Both the position numbers and the translations under genes were made by a program. Positions 8,840-17,637 of a stretch of 64,000 nucleotides of DNA are shown piece after piece. The notes under the pieces were generated by a model. It saw nothing but the letters and a program-made list of their open reading frames with translations. It ran no database searches and was not told the origin of the DNA. How positions within the stretch are numbered: the stretch's first letter is position 1; every line of letters starts with the position of its first letter. The DNA comes from Pseudomonas lini. Lineage in GTDB: Bacteria > Pseudomonadota > Gammaproteobacteria > Pseudomonadales > Pseudomonadaceae. The DNA is taken from the NCBI RefSeq assembly GCF_030812475.1, contig NZ_JAUSSR010000004.1:62001-126000 (forward strand), given 5' to 3'.

Positions 8840-10014
8840 GTCAACACGATGAAAACGCAGCAACCCGTGCCTTTGCCACCCGCGTGATCCACGCCGGTCA
8901 AGTTCCGGACCCGACCACCGGCGCGCTGATGCCACCGATCTACGCCAACTCCACCTATCTGCAACAGAGCCCTGGCGTGCACAAGGGTTTCGACTACGGG
9001 CGTTCGCACAACCCGACGCGCTTTGCCCTGGAGCGTTGCGTGGCGGATCTGGAAGGCGGCACCCAGGCCTTCGCCTTCGCCTCCGGGCTGGCGACGATTT
9101 CCACAGTGCTGGAATTGCTCGACACCGGCGCACACATCGTTTCCGGCAATGACCTGTACGGCGGCACGTTCCGCCTGTTCGACAAGGTGCGTCGGCGCAG
9201 CGCCGGGCATCGCTTCAGCTTCGTCGACCTCTCGGACCTGACGGCCTTCGAAGCGGCGCTGCAGGACGACACGCGCATGGTCATGGTCGAGACCCCGAGC
9301 AATCCCCTGCTGAGCCTCACTGACCTGGCGGCCATCGCGCGCATCTGCCGTGACCGGGAGATCATTTGTGTCGCCGACAACACCTTCGCCAGCCCGTGGA
9401 TACAGCGTCCGCTGGAGCTGGGCTTCGACATCGTGCTGCACTCGACCACCAAGTACCTGAACGGCCACTCCGACGTGATCGGCGGCATCGCCGTGGTCGG
9501 CCAAAATGCCGAACTGGCCGAACGCCTGGGTTTCCTGCAGAACGCGGTGGGCGCCATCGCCGGGCCATTCGACGCCTTTCTCACCCTGCGCGGGGTGAAA
9601 ACCCTGGCATTGCGCATGGAGCGCCACTGCAGCAATGCACTGGAGCTGGCGCAATGGCTGGAACGTCAGCCGCAGGTGGCACACGTCTATTATCCGGGGC
9701 TGCCATCGCACCCGCAGCACGAACTGGCGCGGCAGCAGATGCGCGGATTCGGCGGGATGATTTCCCTCGACCTTAACAGTGACCTGGCCGGTGCCAGGCG
9801 CTTCCTCGAAAGTGTGCAGATCTTTGCCCTGGCTGAAAGCCTGGGCGGCGTCGAAAGCCTGATCGAGCACCCGGCGATCATGACCCATGCGACCATTCCT
9901 GCCCAGACCCGTGCGCAGCTGGGCATTGGCGATGCCCTGGTGCGTCTGTCGGTGGGGGTCGAGGATGTAGAGGACCTGCGGGCGGACTTGAGCCAGGCGC
10001 TGGCGCGGATTTAA
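8836..10014 (+). CDS. Cystathionine gamma-synthase/gamma-lyase family PLP enzyme
   Basis: A 392-residue Cys/Met-metabolism PLP enzyme. Signatures are [22 protein letters not shown] at the start, [25 protein letters not shown], and the PLP lysine in [16 protein letters not shown] (about residues 198-213), then a conserved [13 protein letters not shown] near the end. Members either make (MetB) or cleave (MccB/CTH) cystathionine. Because the preceding co-translated gene is a cystathionine beta-synthase, a cleaving role yielding cysteine is more likely, though sequence alone does not separate the two activities. Confidence 0.9.
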   Translation: MSQHDENAATRAFATRVIHAGQVPDPTTGALMPPIYANSTYLQQSPGVHKGFDYGRSHNPTRFALERCVADLEGGTQAFAFASGLATISTVLELLDTGAHIVSGNDLYGGTFRLFDKVRRRSAGHRFSFVDLSDLTAFEAALQDDTRMVMVETPSNPLLSLTDLAAIARICRDREIICVADNTFASPWIQRPLELGFDIVLHSTTKYLNGHSDVIGGIAVVGQNAELAERLGFLQNAVGAIAGPFDAFLTLRGVKTLALRMERHCSNALELAQWLERQPQVAHVYYPGLPSHPQHELARQQMRGFGGMISLDLNSDLAGARRFLESVQIFALAESLGGVESLIEHPAIMTHATIPAQTRAQLGIGDALVRLSVGVEDVEDLRADLSQALARI

Positions 10015-10195
10015 GGACATCGATCTGCCCGACCATGAACTATGGAGGAGCATGCGCGCCGAGAACCGGCTTGCAGGGGGGGACTACAACACTTCGAAAA
10101 AAACGAAGAATCAGCAAAATATAAACGATTTTTCCTGATGCATCCTGATCGATAGCATGTCCTGCACCTGCCTCGATCAGTTCGGGAAAAATCAT

Positions 10196-11197
10196 ATGTC
10201 CCCCATGACCATCGGCGAACCCTGGATGTGGGCCAGTTTCATCGCCTTCATCGTCTGTATGCTGGCGCTGGACCTTTTCGTGTTCGGTGGACGCAAGGCC
10301 CATCGAGTATCCCCCCGGGAAGCGCTGTCCTGGGTCATCGCCTGGTGTGGCCTGGCGCTGGCTTTCGCCGCCCTGCTCTGGTGGTATCTGAACGACACCT
10401 TCGGCGCGCAGGTCGCCCAGCGCAAAACCCTCGAATTCCTCACGGGCTACCTGATCGAGCAATCGCTTTCGATCGACAACATGTTCGTCTTCATCATGAT
10501 CTTCGGCTACTTCGCGGTCCCACCGGAGTTGCAGCGCCGGGTCCTTCTGTATGGCGTGCTGGGCGCCATCGTGATGCGCACCCTGATGATTTTTGCCGGG
10601 GTCTGGCTGGTGTCGCAATTTGCCTGGCTGCTCTATGTCTTCGGCGCGTTCCTGATGATCACCGGGATCAAAATGCTGATCTTCGCCGACCAGCAACCCG
10701 ATCTGGCCAGGAACCCGTTGCTTCGCTGGCTGCGAAGTCATTTGCGCGTGACTGATGGCTTTCACGGCGAGCGGTTCTTCGTGGTGCTCAACGGCGTGCG
10801 CTGGGCGACGCCGATGTTTCTGGTGATGGTCCTGATCGAAGTCAGCGACCTGATATTCGCGGTCGACAGCATCCCGGCAATCTTCGCCGTCACCACCGAC
10901 CCCTTCATCGTGTTCACCTCCAACATCTTTGCGATCATGGGCTTGCGTGCCCTGTACTTCCTGCTCGCCGACATGGCCGAGCGCTTCCATCTGCTCAAAT
11001 ACGGGCTGGCCATCGTGCTGGTATTCATCGGCGGCAAAATGCTGGTCATGCCGTGGTTTCATATGCCGATCCAATGGTCGCTGGCACTGGTCGCCGGCAT
11101 CATCCTGGCCTCGGTGCTGTTGAGCCTGTTCCTGAGCAGGGAAAAACGCCAGGCGCTGGCGAAGCACACTGAGCGAGATCCTGGACCGGCTAAATGA
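10196..11197 (+). CDS. TerC-family integral membrane protein (Alx/TerC type)
   Basis: A 333-residue polytopic protein. TerC hallmarks are EFLTGYLIEQSLSIDNMFVF (first acidic TM motif), VLYG-like segment, and LVMVLIEVSDLIFAVDSIPAIFAVTTDPFIVFTSN (second acidic motif), each carrying the conserved Asp/Glu proposed to bind metal. Homologues such as E. coli Alx are manganese exporters; tellurite resistance is the historical label. ATG 10196 (MSPMTIG) is preferred to an in-frame ATG at 10157 because the conserved sequence begins there. No obvious yybP-ykoY riboswitch was recognised upstream. Confidence 0.85.
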   Translation: MSPMTIGEPWMWASFIAFIVCMLALDLFVFGGRKAHRVSPREALSWVIAWCGLALAFAALLWWYLNDTFGAQVAQRKTLEFLTGYLIEQSLSIDNMFVFIMIFGYFAVPPELQRRVLLYGVLGAIVMRTLMIFAGVWLVSQFAWLLYVFGAFLMITGIKMLIFADQQPDLARNPLLRWLRSHLRVTDGFHGERFFVVLNGVRWATPMFLVMVLIEVSDLIFAVDSIPAIFAVTTDPFIVFTSNIFAIMGLRALYFLLADMAERFHLLKYGLAIVLVFIGGKMLVMPWFHMPIQWSLALVAGIILASVLLSLFLSREKRQALAKHTERDPGPAK

Positions 11198-11450
11198 TGC
11201 ATCAGAGGCAAAAAACAGATGAATCCGAAGTCTGTTTGCGATCGCCAAAGATGTTTCAGACTAACGGTCAAACATTGGTTAAACGCCGTAAACAATGGCG
11301 CTAGAGGGCGCTGCTTCTACCGTTTTCGGACGAAAAAGATCCTACAAACATTTACTTACAATTAAGCAGCTCGTTAAACACCGAGCTGTCGACTACTAGT
11401 GATAGGTTACGGCGCTTGCCCGGGCCATGAGATGCTCTTCTGCCTTAATT

Positions 11451-12749
11451 ATGCGCATCAAAATTCCCAGTCTTCCCGCCTTCGGCGCCTACCTTGCCCT
11501 TGCCTGCCTGTTTGCGGGCGCATGGTTCACCCATCCGGCCCCCGTGCACTCTTCCTTTGCCCTGATGAAACCGGTCATGGCGGTGGCCGATCAAGTGGCC
11601 AAGCCCATCTATACCAGCCGGTTCGCCTCCTCCGGGTTGGTGGACTTCGTGCATTCCTCGGCGGTCACCGCCTTGCCTGACGGCAGCCTGATGGCGGTCT
11701 GGTTCGCTGGCACCCGCGAAGGCGCCGCCGACGTGCAGGTACGCTCTGCCCGCTTCGACGCGAAATCCGGCGAGTGGGGTGCGGAACAGGTACTGGCGAC
11801 GCGGGATTCAACGCAACAGGGCACCCGCAAATACATTCGCAAGCTGGGTAATCCGGTAGTCGCACTCGCGCCGGACAATCGCCTCTGGCTGTTCTACGTC
11901 TCCGTGTCGATGGGCGGCTGGGCCGGCAGTGCGGTGAATGTGATGGTCTCGGACGACTTCGGTCGGCAATGGTCCGAGCCGCGCCAATTGATCACTTCCC
12001 CCTTCCTGAACATCAGCACCCTGGTCCGCTCGGCACCGGTATTTCATGCCGATGGCTCGATCGGTCTGCCGGTCTACCACGAGTTCCTGGGCAAGTTCGC
12101 CGAGTACCTGTACCTGAGCGCGGACGGCAATGTGATAGATAAATACCGCATCAGCCACGGCAACAACTCCCTGCAACCCACCGTGGTTCCGCTGGACGGG
12201 CAGCGCGGTGTGGCTTTGCTGCGCTACGCCGGCAACGTCCACCACCGCGTGCTGGCGACCCGCACTGAAGATGCCGGGCAAACCTGGAGCGAACCTTACC
12301 CGCTTGACCCATCGAACCCAAATTCCTCGCTGGCGGCGGTCGCGACGCCCGAACACGGGTTGCTGGTCGCGCTGAATGACCTGCAGGAGGGGCGCTTCAA
12401 GTTGAGCCTGTACGGTACCGACGCAGAGATGGACGATTGGCGCTCCTTACGGGACCTGGACAAATCGCCCGATCCATCGGGTGCGCCGTTTTCACCCGAG
12501 GCCTACAAGGAAATCATCGGCCAGGAATTTCGCGGCTCCAGTGGCACGCTCCGCCAACCGCTGGAAGCACAGTTCCTGAGTAACCTCGATACCCGCGTGT
12601 GTAAAAGTCAGGGGTGCGAATTCGAATATGAATACCCTTACTTCATTCGCAGTCCCGATGGCCTGTATCACTTGGTGTATTCCTGGAACAACACCTTCAT
12701 CAAACATGTGACCTTCAACGATGCCTGGCTCTCGGAGCGTGTCCATTGA
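11451..12749 (+). CDS. Exported sialidase-fold (BNR/Asp-box) glycosidase-like protein
   Basis: A 432-residue protein with an N-terminal signal/anchor (ALACLFAGAWFTHPAP) and a six-bladed-propeller sialidase-like domain. Asp boxes are visible as SDDFGRQWS and TEDAGQTWSEP, and there is a FVHSSAVTALPDGSLMAVWFAG entry strand typical of BNR exo-sialidase-like proteins. Its substrate is unlikely to be host sialic acid given the neighbours; it is encoded with a membrane protein and an LtaS-type transferase, suggesting a role in envelope glycan or phosphoglycan turnover. Start is uncertain: ATG 11451 puts the hydrophobic signal near the N-terminus; ATG 11427 is in frame upstream; neither has a clear ribosome site. 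Confidence 0.75.
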   Translation: MRIKIPSLPAFGAYLALACLFAGAWFTHPAPVHSSFALMKPVMAVADQVAKPIYTSRFASSGLVDFVHSSAVTALPDGSLMAVWFAGTREGAADVQVRSARFDAKSGEWGAEQVLATRDSTQQGTRKYIRKLGNPVVALAPDNRLWLFYVSVSMGGWAGSAVNVMVSDDFGRQWSEPRQLITSPFLNISTLVRSAPVFHADGSIGLPVYHEFLGKFAEYLYLSADGNVIDKYRISHGNNSLQPTVVPLDGQRGVALLRYAGNVHHRVLATRTEDAGQTWSEPYPLDPSNPNSSLAAVATPEHGLLVALNDLQEGRFKLSLYGTDAEMDDWRSLRDLDKSPDPSGAPFSPEAYKEIIGQEFRGSSGTLRQPLEAQFLSNLDTRVCKSQGCEFEYEYPYFIRSPDGLYHLVYSWNNTFIKHVTFNDAWLSERVH

Positions 12750-13339
12750 TCAACCTTTGGCAAGCCCATATCAGCTTCGCAATGATTCTCTTCCTGCTGC
12801 TGCCGTCTTTTGGCTTGAGCAAGGCCTGGCGTGTCGCGCTGCTGTTCGCCCTGTTGGCCGTCAGCTTCATTCCGCTGGACGGATTGACCCTGGCTGCGTA
12901 CTTGCGCAGCCACATCGATGACCTTGCCGTCACGACCCTGGTGTTCATGGCCTGGGGTTGTTTGCGTCGGATGAACGTCCTGCGGCCCGTCCAAGGTCAA
13001 ACCGGCGTATTGATCCTCTTTGCGGTGATGGCCCTGGCGTTGTATCCGGCCACTCTGGGCTTGAGCGACCTGGACCCTTATCGCTTCGGCTTCAGCCCGC
13101 GCCCGATGCTGGTGTTCGTCGCGCTGCTGACCCTCGGCCTGTTTTACCTGCGCAACTACCTGGCCGTCGTGATGCTGGCCAGCGCGACCCTGGCGTTCAT
13201 CGTCGGTATCAAGCCATCACACAATTATTGGGATTACCTGGTTGATCCGCTGCTGGGCCTGTATTGCTGCCTGGCGCTGCTGGTGTTGGCCATGGGCTGG
13301 ATCGTGAGTCGGCTCGGCACCTTGCGCCGTTCGGTCTGA
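12746..13339 (+). CDS. Polytopic membrane protein of unknown function
   Basis: A 197-residue, strongly hydrophobic protein with about five to six membrane segments (for example FAMILFLLLPSFGLS, VALLFALLAVSFIPL, MLVFVALLTLGLFYL, CCLALLVLAMGWIVS). It starts at TTG 12746, overlapping the stop of the sialidase-like gene (TTGA), so translation is coupled. No domain was recognised. Placed between a sialidase-like protein and an LtaS-like transferase it may help form or export the same envelope polymer. Confidence 0.7.
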   Translation: MINLWQAHISFAMILFLLLPSFGLSKAWRVALLFALLAVSFIPLDGLTLAAYLRSHIDDLAVTTLVFMAWGCLRRMNVLRPVQGQTGVLILFAVMALALYPATLGLSDLDPYRFGFSPRPMLVFVALLTLGLFYLRNYLAVVMLASATLAFIVGIKPSHNYWDYLVDPLLGLYCCLALLVLAMGWIVSRLGTLRRSV

Positions 13340-13387
13340 CCGGGATCCATTCGAGATTCAACGATTTTTTTTGACAGGGGAACATGG

Positions 13388-15424
13388 ATGGGTTGGCTGC
13401 AATCGAGACGTTTACATTACTGGCTGGGCGCAACAGCCATTGCGTTTGTGCTGTTTGCACTGCTGCGGGTGGTGTTCTTCTTCGGCTTTTCCGGCTTCGA
13501 CGCCAACGCGTTGAGCGCCGAACCGGCCGTGGCGGAAACCCTGGGCATCGGCTTTCGTTTCGACCTGCGCCTGGCCATCCTCGTGATGCTGCCCGTGGCG
13601 TTGCTGGCCTGGATCCCGCGCTGGAACCTCACGACCAGCCGTCTGCTGCGCCTGATCGCACGGGTGTACCTGGCCGCGCTCCTCAGCGTCATGCTGCTGA
13701 TCTACATCATCGATTTCGGCCATTACGCGTACCTTGGCGTGCGAATCAACGCCACCGTGTTGCGCTTTATCGAAGATGCGCAAATCTCCCGGGACATGGT
13801 CTGGCAGACCTACCCGGTGATCTGGATTTCACTGGGTTGGCTGGCGACGGTCGCCCTGGTGACCCTGGCCCTGGTGCGCCTGGAACGCGTGACCCTGGAC
13901 CGCCCGCGCAAAGTCATCCACCCGCTCGCCGTCACCTGGGGCAGCGCGTTGATGGTGGTGCTGGTGTTGCTGGGTATCCTGGGCCGTGTCGAGAACATGA
14001 ACCTGGAAAATCCAGTCCCGCTGCGCTGGAGCGATGCGTTTTTCTCGGGTAACAACCAGGTCGCCGCACTGGGCCTGAATCCGGTAATTTTCCTGTACGA
14101 CACGGTCAAGGTCGGCCAGTCGCGCTACGACGAAGCGCAGGTGCGGGACCACTATCCCGTCATGGCCAAGTACCTGGGGGTCGCGCAACCTGACCCGCAA
14201 CGCCTGGATTTCGTCCGTCATCAGGGACCGCAGCCTTACAAGGTACCGGGTAACCGGCCACCGAACGTGATGTTCGTCATGCTCGAATCCCTGGGCACCA
14301 GCGCCGTCGGCGCCTACGGCAACCCGATCAATCCGACGCCGAACATCGATCGCCTGGCTACGCAGAGCTGGTTCTTCGAGCACTTCTATGTGCCGGTGAC
14401 CGGGACCGCGAAAACCGTCTGGGCCAGCATTAGCGGGGTGCCTGACGTCACTCGCCAGGAAACCGCGACCCGTAATCCGCTGATCACCAAACAGCACACC
14501 CTGATCAACGCCTTCACCGGTTACGAGAAGCTCTACACCATCGGCGGCAACTCCGGCTGGGCCAATATGAATGCCTTGATCCGGCAGAGCATCGACGGCG
14601 TCCGCTTGTACGAAGAGCGTGACTGGAAGTCTCCCGTGGTCGATGTCTGGGGCATTTCCGACCTGGACCTGTTCAAGGAAACCGATCAGATCCTGCAAGC
14701 GCTGCCCAAGGACAAACCGTTCTTCGCCTACGTGCAGACGGCCGGCAATCATCGCCCCTTCACGATTCCGAAAACCAACGACGGATTCGAGGTCAAGCAC
14801 CCTACCCTGGCCGAAGTACAGGCCGCAGGGTCGCGCAGTGTCGAGCAGTACAACGCGGTGCGTCTGCTGGACTTCAACATCGGTCGTTTGATGGAAATCG
14901 CCAAGGCCGGCGGCTGGTACGACAACACCATTTTCGTGCTGTTCGGCGACCACAACACGCGAATCGCCCAGATCCCGTTCCTGGCCCCGGCCTATGAGCA
15001 ACTGGGCCTGGAAAGCAACGCGGTACCGATGATCATCCACGCCCCGGGCTTGCTCGGCACCCGTACCGTCAAGGAAGCCGTGGGCCTGGTGGACCTGCTG
15101 CCGACGGTGGCAGGCATGGCCGGCCTCGAATTCCGCAACAGCGGCATGGGCCGTGACATCCAGCAACCTGCACCCGAGGGCGAACGTGTCGTGCCACTGG
15201 TATTGCGCGAAGGCACCTTCCCGCTGATCGCGGGCGTCACCCAGCACTATATGGTGCAGATGGAACACGACGGCAGCTCGCCGACGCTCCACGACCTGGC
15301 TTCAAAGACGCCGCTGGACAACGTGGCAGAGAAGAATCCTGATGAGTTCAAGCGTCTGGTTGAGTTGACTCGGGGTATGCATGAGACTTCGAGGTTGATG
15401 CTTTATCAGAATGTGCGTGAGTGA
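13388..15424 (+). CDS. LtaS/OpgB-type sulfatase-superfamily membrane transferase
   Basis: A 678-residue inner-membrane protein: about five N-terminal membrane segments (residues 10 to about 200), then a periplasmic alkaline-phosphatase/sulfatase domain. Metal and nucleophile motifs are present: NVMFVMLES (first acidic ligand), VTGTAKTVWA (catalytic Thr, as in phosphoglycerol transferases), GNHRPF (His) and FGDHNTR (Asp-His pair). Relatives transfer phosphoglycerol or phosphoethanolamine to envelope glycans. ATG 13388 follows CAGGGG. It ends the operon with the sialidase-like and membrane protein genes. Donor and acceptor are not readable from sequence. Confidence 0.85.
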   Translation: MGWLQSRRLHYWLGATAIAFVLFALLRVVFFFGFSGFDANALSAEPAVAETLGIGFRFDLRLAILVMLPVALLAWIPRWNLTTSRLLRLIARVYLAALLSVMLLIYIIDFGHYAYLGVRINATVLRFIEDAQISRDMVWQTYPVIWISLGWLATVALVTLALVRLERVTLDRPRKVIHPLAVTWGSALMVVLVLLGILGRVENMNLENPVPLRWSDAFFSGNNQVAALGLNPVIFLYDTVKVGQSRYDEAQVRDHYPVMAKYLGVAQPDPQRLDFVRHQGPQPYKVPGNRPPNVMFVMLESLGTSAVGAYGNPINPTPNIDRLATQSWFFEHFYVPVTGTAKTVWASISGVPDVTRQETATRNPLITKQHTLINAFTGYEKLYTIGGNSGWANMNALIRQSIDGVRLYEERDWKSPVVDVWGISDLDLFKETDQILQALPKDKPFFAYVQTAGNHRPFTIPKTNDGFEVKHPTLAEVQAAGSRSVEQYNAVRLLDFNIGRLMEIAKAGGWYDNTIFVLFGDHNTRIAQIPFLAPAYEQLGLESNAVPMIIHAPGLLGTRTVKEAVGLVDLLPTVAGMAGLEFRNSGMGRDIQQPAPEGERVVPLVLREGTFPLIAGVTQHYMVQMEHDGSSPTLHDLASKTPLDNVAEKNPDEFKRLVELTRGMHETSRLMLYQNVRE

Positions 15425-15438
15425 GTGATGTGTTGGAC

Positions 15439-15459
15439 TGGCCCCCATTCTCCCAGGGG
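15439..15459. terminator. Hairpin between convergent genes
   Basis: GCCCCC and GGGGGC flank a 9-base loop just after the transferase stop and before the 3' end of the convergent small membrane protein gene. No clear T run, so termination efficiency is uncertain. Confidence 0.4.
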
Positions 15460-15476
15460 GCTGGCCTCAGGCATTT

Positions 15477-15806
15477 TCAAGCTGCTCCAGCGGGTACATT
15501 CGCCTCTTTATTGATACGGGCAACCGAGGCGAGCTCCTCAGGATCAAGCATTCCACGCCGAACATAGCTGGTCGACCAAACAATGGTCCCCGACAAATTG
15601 AAAGCAAAGGAAAGACGCGTGGTGAACGACCATCTTCCGGACGGCATCCTTCCATAATTCACGGCGAAACTGTTTTTAAAAATATTCAACACCGCATCGA
15701 GATCGCGACAAGCAACATAACAATTTATCCCTAGACCAATTATACCGACCAACAGCGGCGCAAGCAGAAAAAACAGCTTAACCGACAAAAAACTCATCCC
15801 CCCCAT
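15477..15806 (-). pseudogene. Third small membrane immunity-like paralog, frameshifted C-terminus
   Basis: A 109-residue protein whose first 95 residues parallel its two upstream neighbours: hydrophobic LLVGIIGLGINCYVACRDLDAVL, then FAVNYGR, LDPEELAS. After that the paralogs continue with (L/V)P(A/V)SIK(T/R)RM and a second membrane segment, but this frame reads VARINKEANVPAGAA and stops. In the neighbouring frame the same DNA (about 15475-15535) encodes RLPVSIKRRM, so a one-base-type frameshift has removed the end, and the second hydrophobic segment is also missing. Most likely a decayed third copy; it could still make a one-helix protein. Confidence 0.65.
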
Positions 15807-15849
15807 TGTACCCCCCGTTGCAAACCTTCGAACAACTCGCCACCAGAAA

Positions 15850-16260
15850 TCATTCGTACAGTTCTACCAGTACAAAAAAACCCGCAAACCATACAAATCC
15901 GAAGATAAGCAGCCCTGCTGAAACCTGCATACGTCGCTTGATAGAAACCGGAACTCTATTGAGTTCCTCTGCATTTAGATGCCCCTTTCTAAGGTGTTTT
16001 CCAGGCCAAATAACAGCACTAATCACAATGGACATAACCGTGTAGCGAGCGACCAACGAACCGCCCCTCCAAGCGTCTGCGTAAGATGTGATTATTTGGC
16101 TTTGTGGAAATCCGCCAAGAACTTTATCCAAGTCGCGACATGCCATATATGCAATCATACCCATCCCGACAAACATAACGAAAAACGGTCCAAACAGGAA
16201 ACACATTTTTAGCAACAACGGCCAAGCCGCAGGATTCAAATCCATCACACCCTCCAACAA
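15850..16260 (-). CDS. Small membrane protein, putative T6SS-effector immunity paralog 2
   Basis: A 136-residue protein with two clear hydrophobic regions: about 15-38 (LLLKMCFLFGPFFVMFVGMGMIAYMAC) and about 113-134 (SAGLLIFGFVWFAGFFVLVELY), plus a weaker central one (VMSIVISAVIWPG). Shared signature with the genes on both sides: (Y/C)xACRDLDxVL, TSYxDxWxxGSxxAR, KHxRxGxLxxEEL, SIKxRM. It is the middle of three tandem paralogs downstream of a vgrG and a membrane-active candidate effector, the position of immunity genes. Inner-membrane location fits protection against a pore-former. Function is inferred from context. Confidence 0.7.
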   Translation of the reverse strand: MLEGVMDLNPAAWPLLLKMCFLFGPFFVMFVGMGMIAYMACRDLDKVLGGFPQSQIITSYADAWRGGSLVARYTVMSIVISAVIWPGKHLRKGHLNAEELNRVPVSIKRRMQVSAGLLIFGFVWFAGFFVLVELYE

Positions 16261-16379
16261 TGCACTTAATGTTTTAATGAGCTTGCCACCTGGCTATTTT
16301 TGAGCTGGATCCGAGCAGGAATCAATCGCCTTTCGGTTAGGGCATAATTGAAATTAAAGAGGCCTGGCGAATACTAAAT

Positions 16380-16808
16380 CTAAGCTCCAGCTAACCACTT
16401 TAAGAACTCAGCAACGACAACAACCCCAACAAGCGATATAACCCCAAAAAACATCAGCCCCACTGACCATCTCATGCGTGTTTTTATTGAGGCAGGCAAA
16501 CAAGCGAGCTCATTAGGATCAAGCGATCCATTGCGAATATGTTTTCTTGGGAAAAGTACATTCCCCGAAACTATGGATGCAAGTACACAGCGTGCAGAAA
16601 ACGAACCATTACCCCATACATCTCCATAAGAAGTTACGATATTGCTTTTTTTGAACACACCCAAAATCGCATTTAAATCTCGATATGCGATATAGCAGTT
16701 GACACCAACGCCTATAAAACCAATTAAAAGCGGCCCAAAAAGCAACGACAACTTCATAACCACCAATATTGAGTTATCCACCACTCCCCCCTTTGCCTCT
16801 ACCCGCAC
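16380..16808 (-). CDS. Small membrane protein, putative T6SS-effector immunity paralog 1
   Basis: A 142-residue protein, nearest of the three paralogs to the effector gene (51 bases downstream of its stop). Hydrophobic segments at about 17-38 (LSLLFGPLLIGFIGVGVNCYIAY) and 112-138 (WSVGLMFFGVISLVGVVVVAEFL). It shares RDLNAIL, TSYGDVWGNGSFSAR, KHIRNGSLDPNEL and SIKTRM with its downstream copies. Probably the cognate immunity protein, with the other copies having diverged or protecting against related effectors. AT-rich compared with vgrG, as is usual for effector-immunity cargo. The start could also be a later GTG (VVDNSILVV). Confidence 0.7.
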   Translation of the reverse strand: MRVEAKGGVVDNSILVVMKLSLLFGPLLIGFIGVGVNCYIAYRDLNAILGVFKKSNIVTSYGDVWGNGSFSARCVLASIVSGNVLFPRKHIRNGSLDPNELACLPASIKTRMRWSVGLMFFGVISLVGVVVVAEFLKWLAGA

Positions 16809-16858
16809 ACTTCATCAATTAACTTGTGGTTTTCTCTAAACATTATTTTCTGCCCAGG

Positions 16859-17632
16859 TTATCTTATCTGCCATTTAGTAAATTCTTCTAACTCATCATC
16901 AAAATATTCGACTCCTTTTGAAGCGAACCAGCCAGCTGAAGCACCACCGGCGAGGAGCAATGCTATCGTACATACCGGTGCGCCAAGACCACAGACCGCT
17001 CCTACGGCAGCCCCCGAAACGACAGTTCCTAGAACACCTCCGCCAATCACGACACCCTGTTTTATCGCCTCTTTTGGTATGTTTTCGGCGTTAGCAATCT
17101 CATACGTTGCATACGCGATTGTAACGACTATTAAAACCTTACCCGAAACATTCAAAACCTTATTGAGTGTATTAAATTTAGCGTCTGGCCTAGCAGATGA
17201 TTCTACGATTTCGTAATACATAAAATCTCTTTGGTTAGTACCGAGCTCCGCAAATCCCTTACCAAATTTCTTTACTGCCTTCTCATCCAGCAACTGCTCT
17301 AGAGCCGGCGAAATAATTTTCTTCTTTTGCGCAATAGCCAAGCCGTGCACAGATGTCTTGCCTCTGATTTCCGCCATAATCTTGTTTCGCGCTTCGTAAC
17401 AGAACTCTGCGGCCTCTTTCACCGACACATTGCCAGCCTTCACTTGCGACAAGACCTCTGCCTTGACCCTCTTCACATTACGATTATAGTTTTCTCGCTG
17501 TTTCGCATCGCTTATAAAATCCGCAGAAAATTTAAGCGCTGCGCCCTCAAAGCTTTCAAGGGCCGTCTTCAAAACCTCATCATCTACAGGATGAACTTCT
17601 TGAGCCAGGTAGTACCGATAAAAAGAATCCAT
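16859..17632 (-). CDS. Candidate membrane-active type VI secretion effector downstream of vgrG
   Basis: A 257-residue protein of no named family that I recognise. Residues 1-150 are charged and helical (AKQRENYNRNVKRVKAEVLSQVK). Residues 163-180 form one hydrophobic helix (SGKVLIVVTIAYATYEIA), and 193-238 a glycine/alanine-rich hydrophobic hairpin (GGGVLGTVVSGAAVGAVC, then LLLAGGASAGWFASKG), the layout of glycine-zipper or colicin-like pore formers. It starts 5 bases after the vgrG stop and is followed by three tandem small membrane paralogs, the expected immunity genes. No PAAR, MIX or Rhs domain is present, so delivery would depend on the VgrG C-terminus. Effector status is inference from architecture and context. 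Confidence 0.65.
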   Translation of the reverse strand: MDSFYRYYLAQEVHPVDDEVLKTALESFEGAALKFSADFISDAKQRENYNRNVKRVKAEVLSQVKAGNVSVKEAAEFCYEARNKIMAEIRGKTSVHGLAIAQKKKIISPALEQLLDEKAVKKFGKGFAELGTNQRDFMYYEIVESSARPDAKFNTLNKVLNVSGKVLIVVTIAYATYEIANAENIPKEAIKQGVVIGGGVLGTVVSGAAVGAVCGLGAPVCTIALLLAGGASAGWFASKGVEYFDDELEEFTKWQIR

Positions 17633-17637
17633 GATAT

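Noticed and set aside
7463..10014. CBS and gamma-enzyme considered as part of the oxygenase-kinase cassette
   Set aside because: They return to GC-rich composition, have their own promoter region and form a standard transsulfuration pair.
10092..10110. CTTCG-A-rich-CGAAG hairpin before terC, considered as a riboswitch part
   Set aside because: Only a 5-base stem, no yybP-ykoY core elements recognised.
10040..11248. A 402-residue open frame on the minus strand opposite terC
   Set aside because: It is rich in His, Gln, Asp and Glu with no domain, and exactly shadows the TerC gene, whose membrane motifs are convincing.
13829..15292. Long minus-strand frame (about 490 residues) opposite the LtaS-like gene
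   Set aside because: Composition is typical of the antisense of a GC-rich gene, with no motif; the plus-strand sulfatase motifs are complete.
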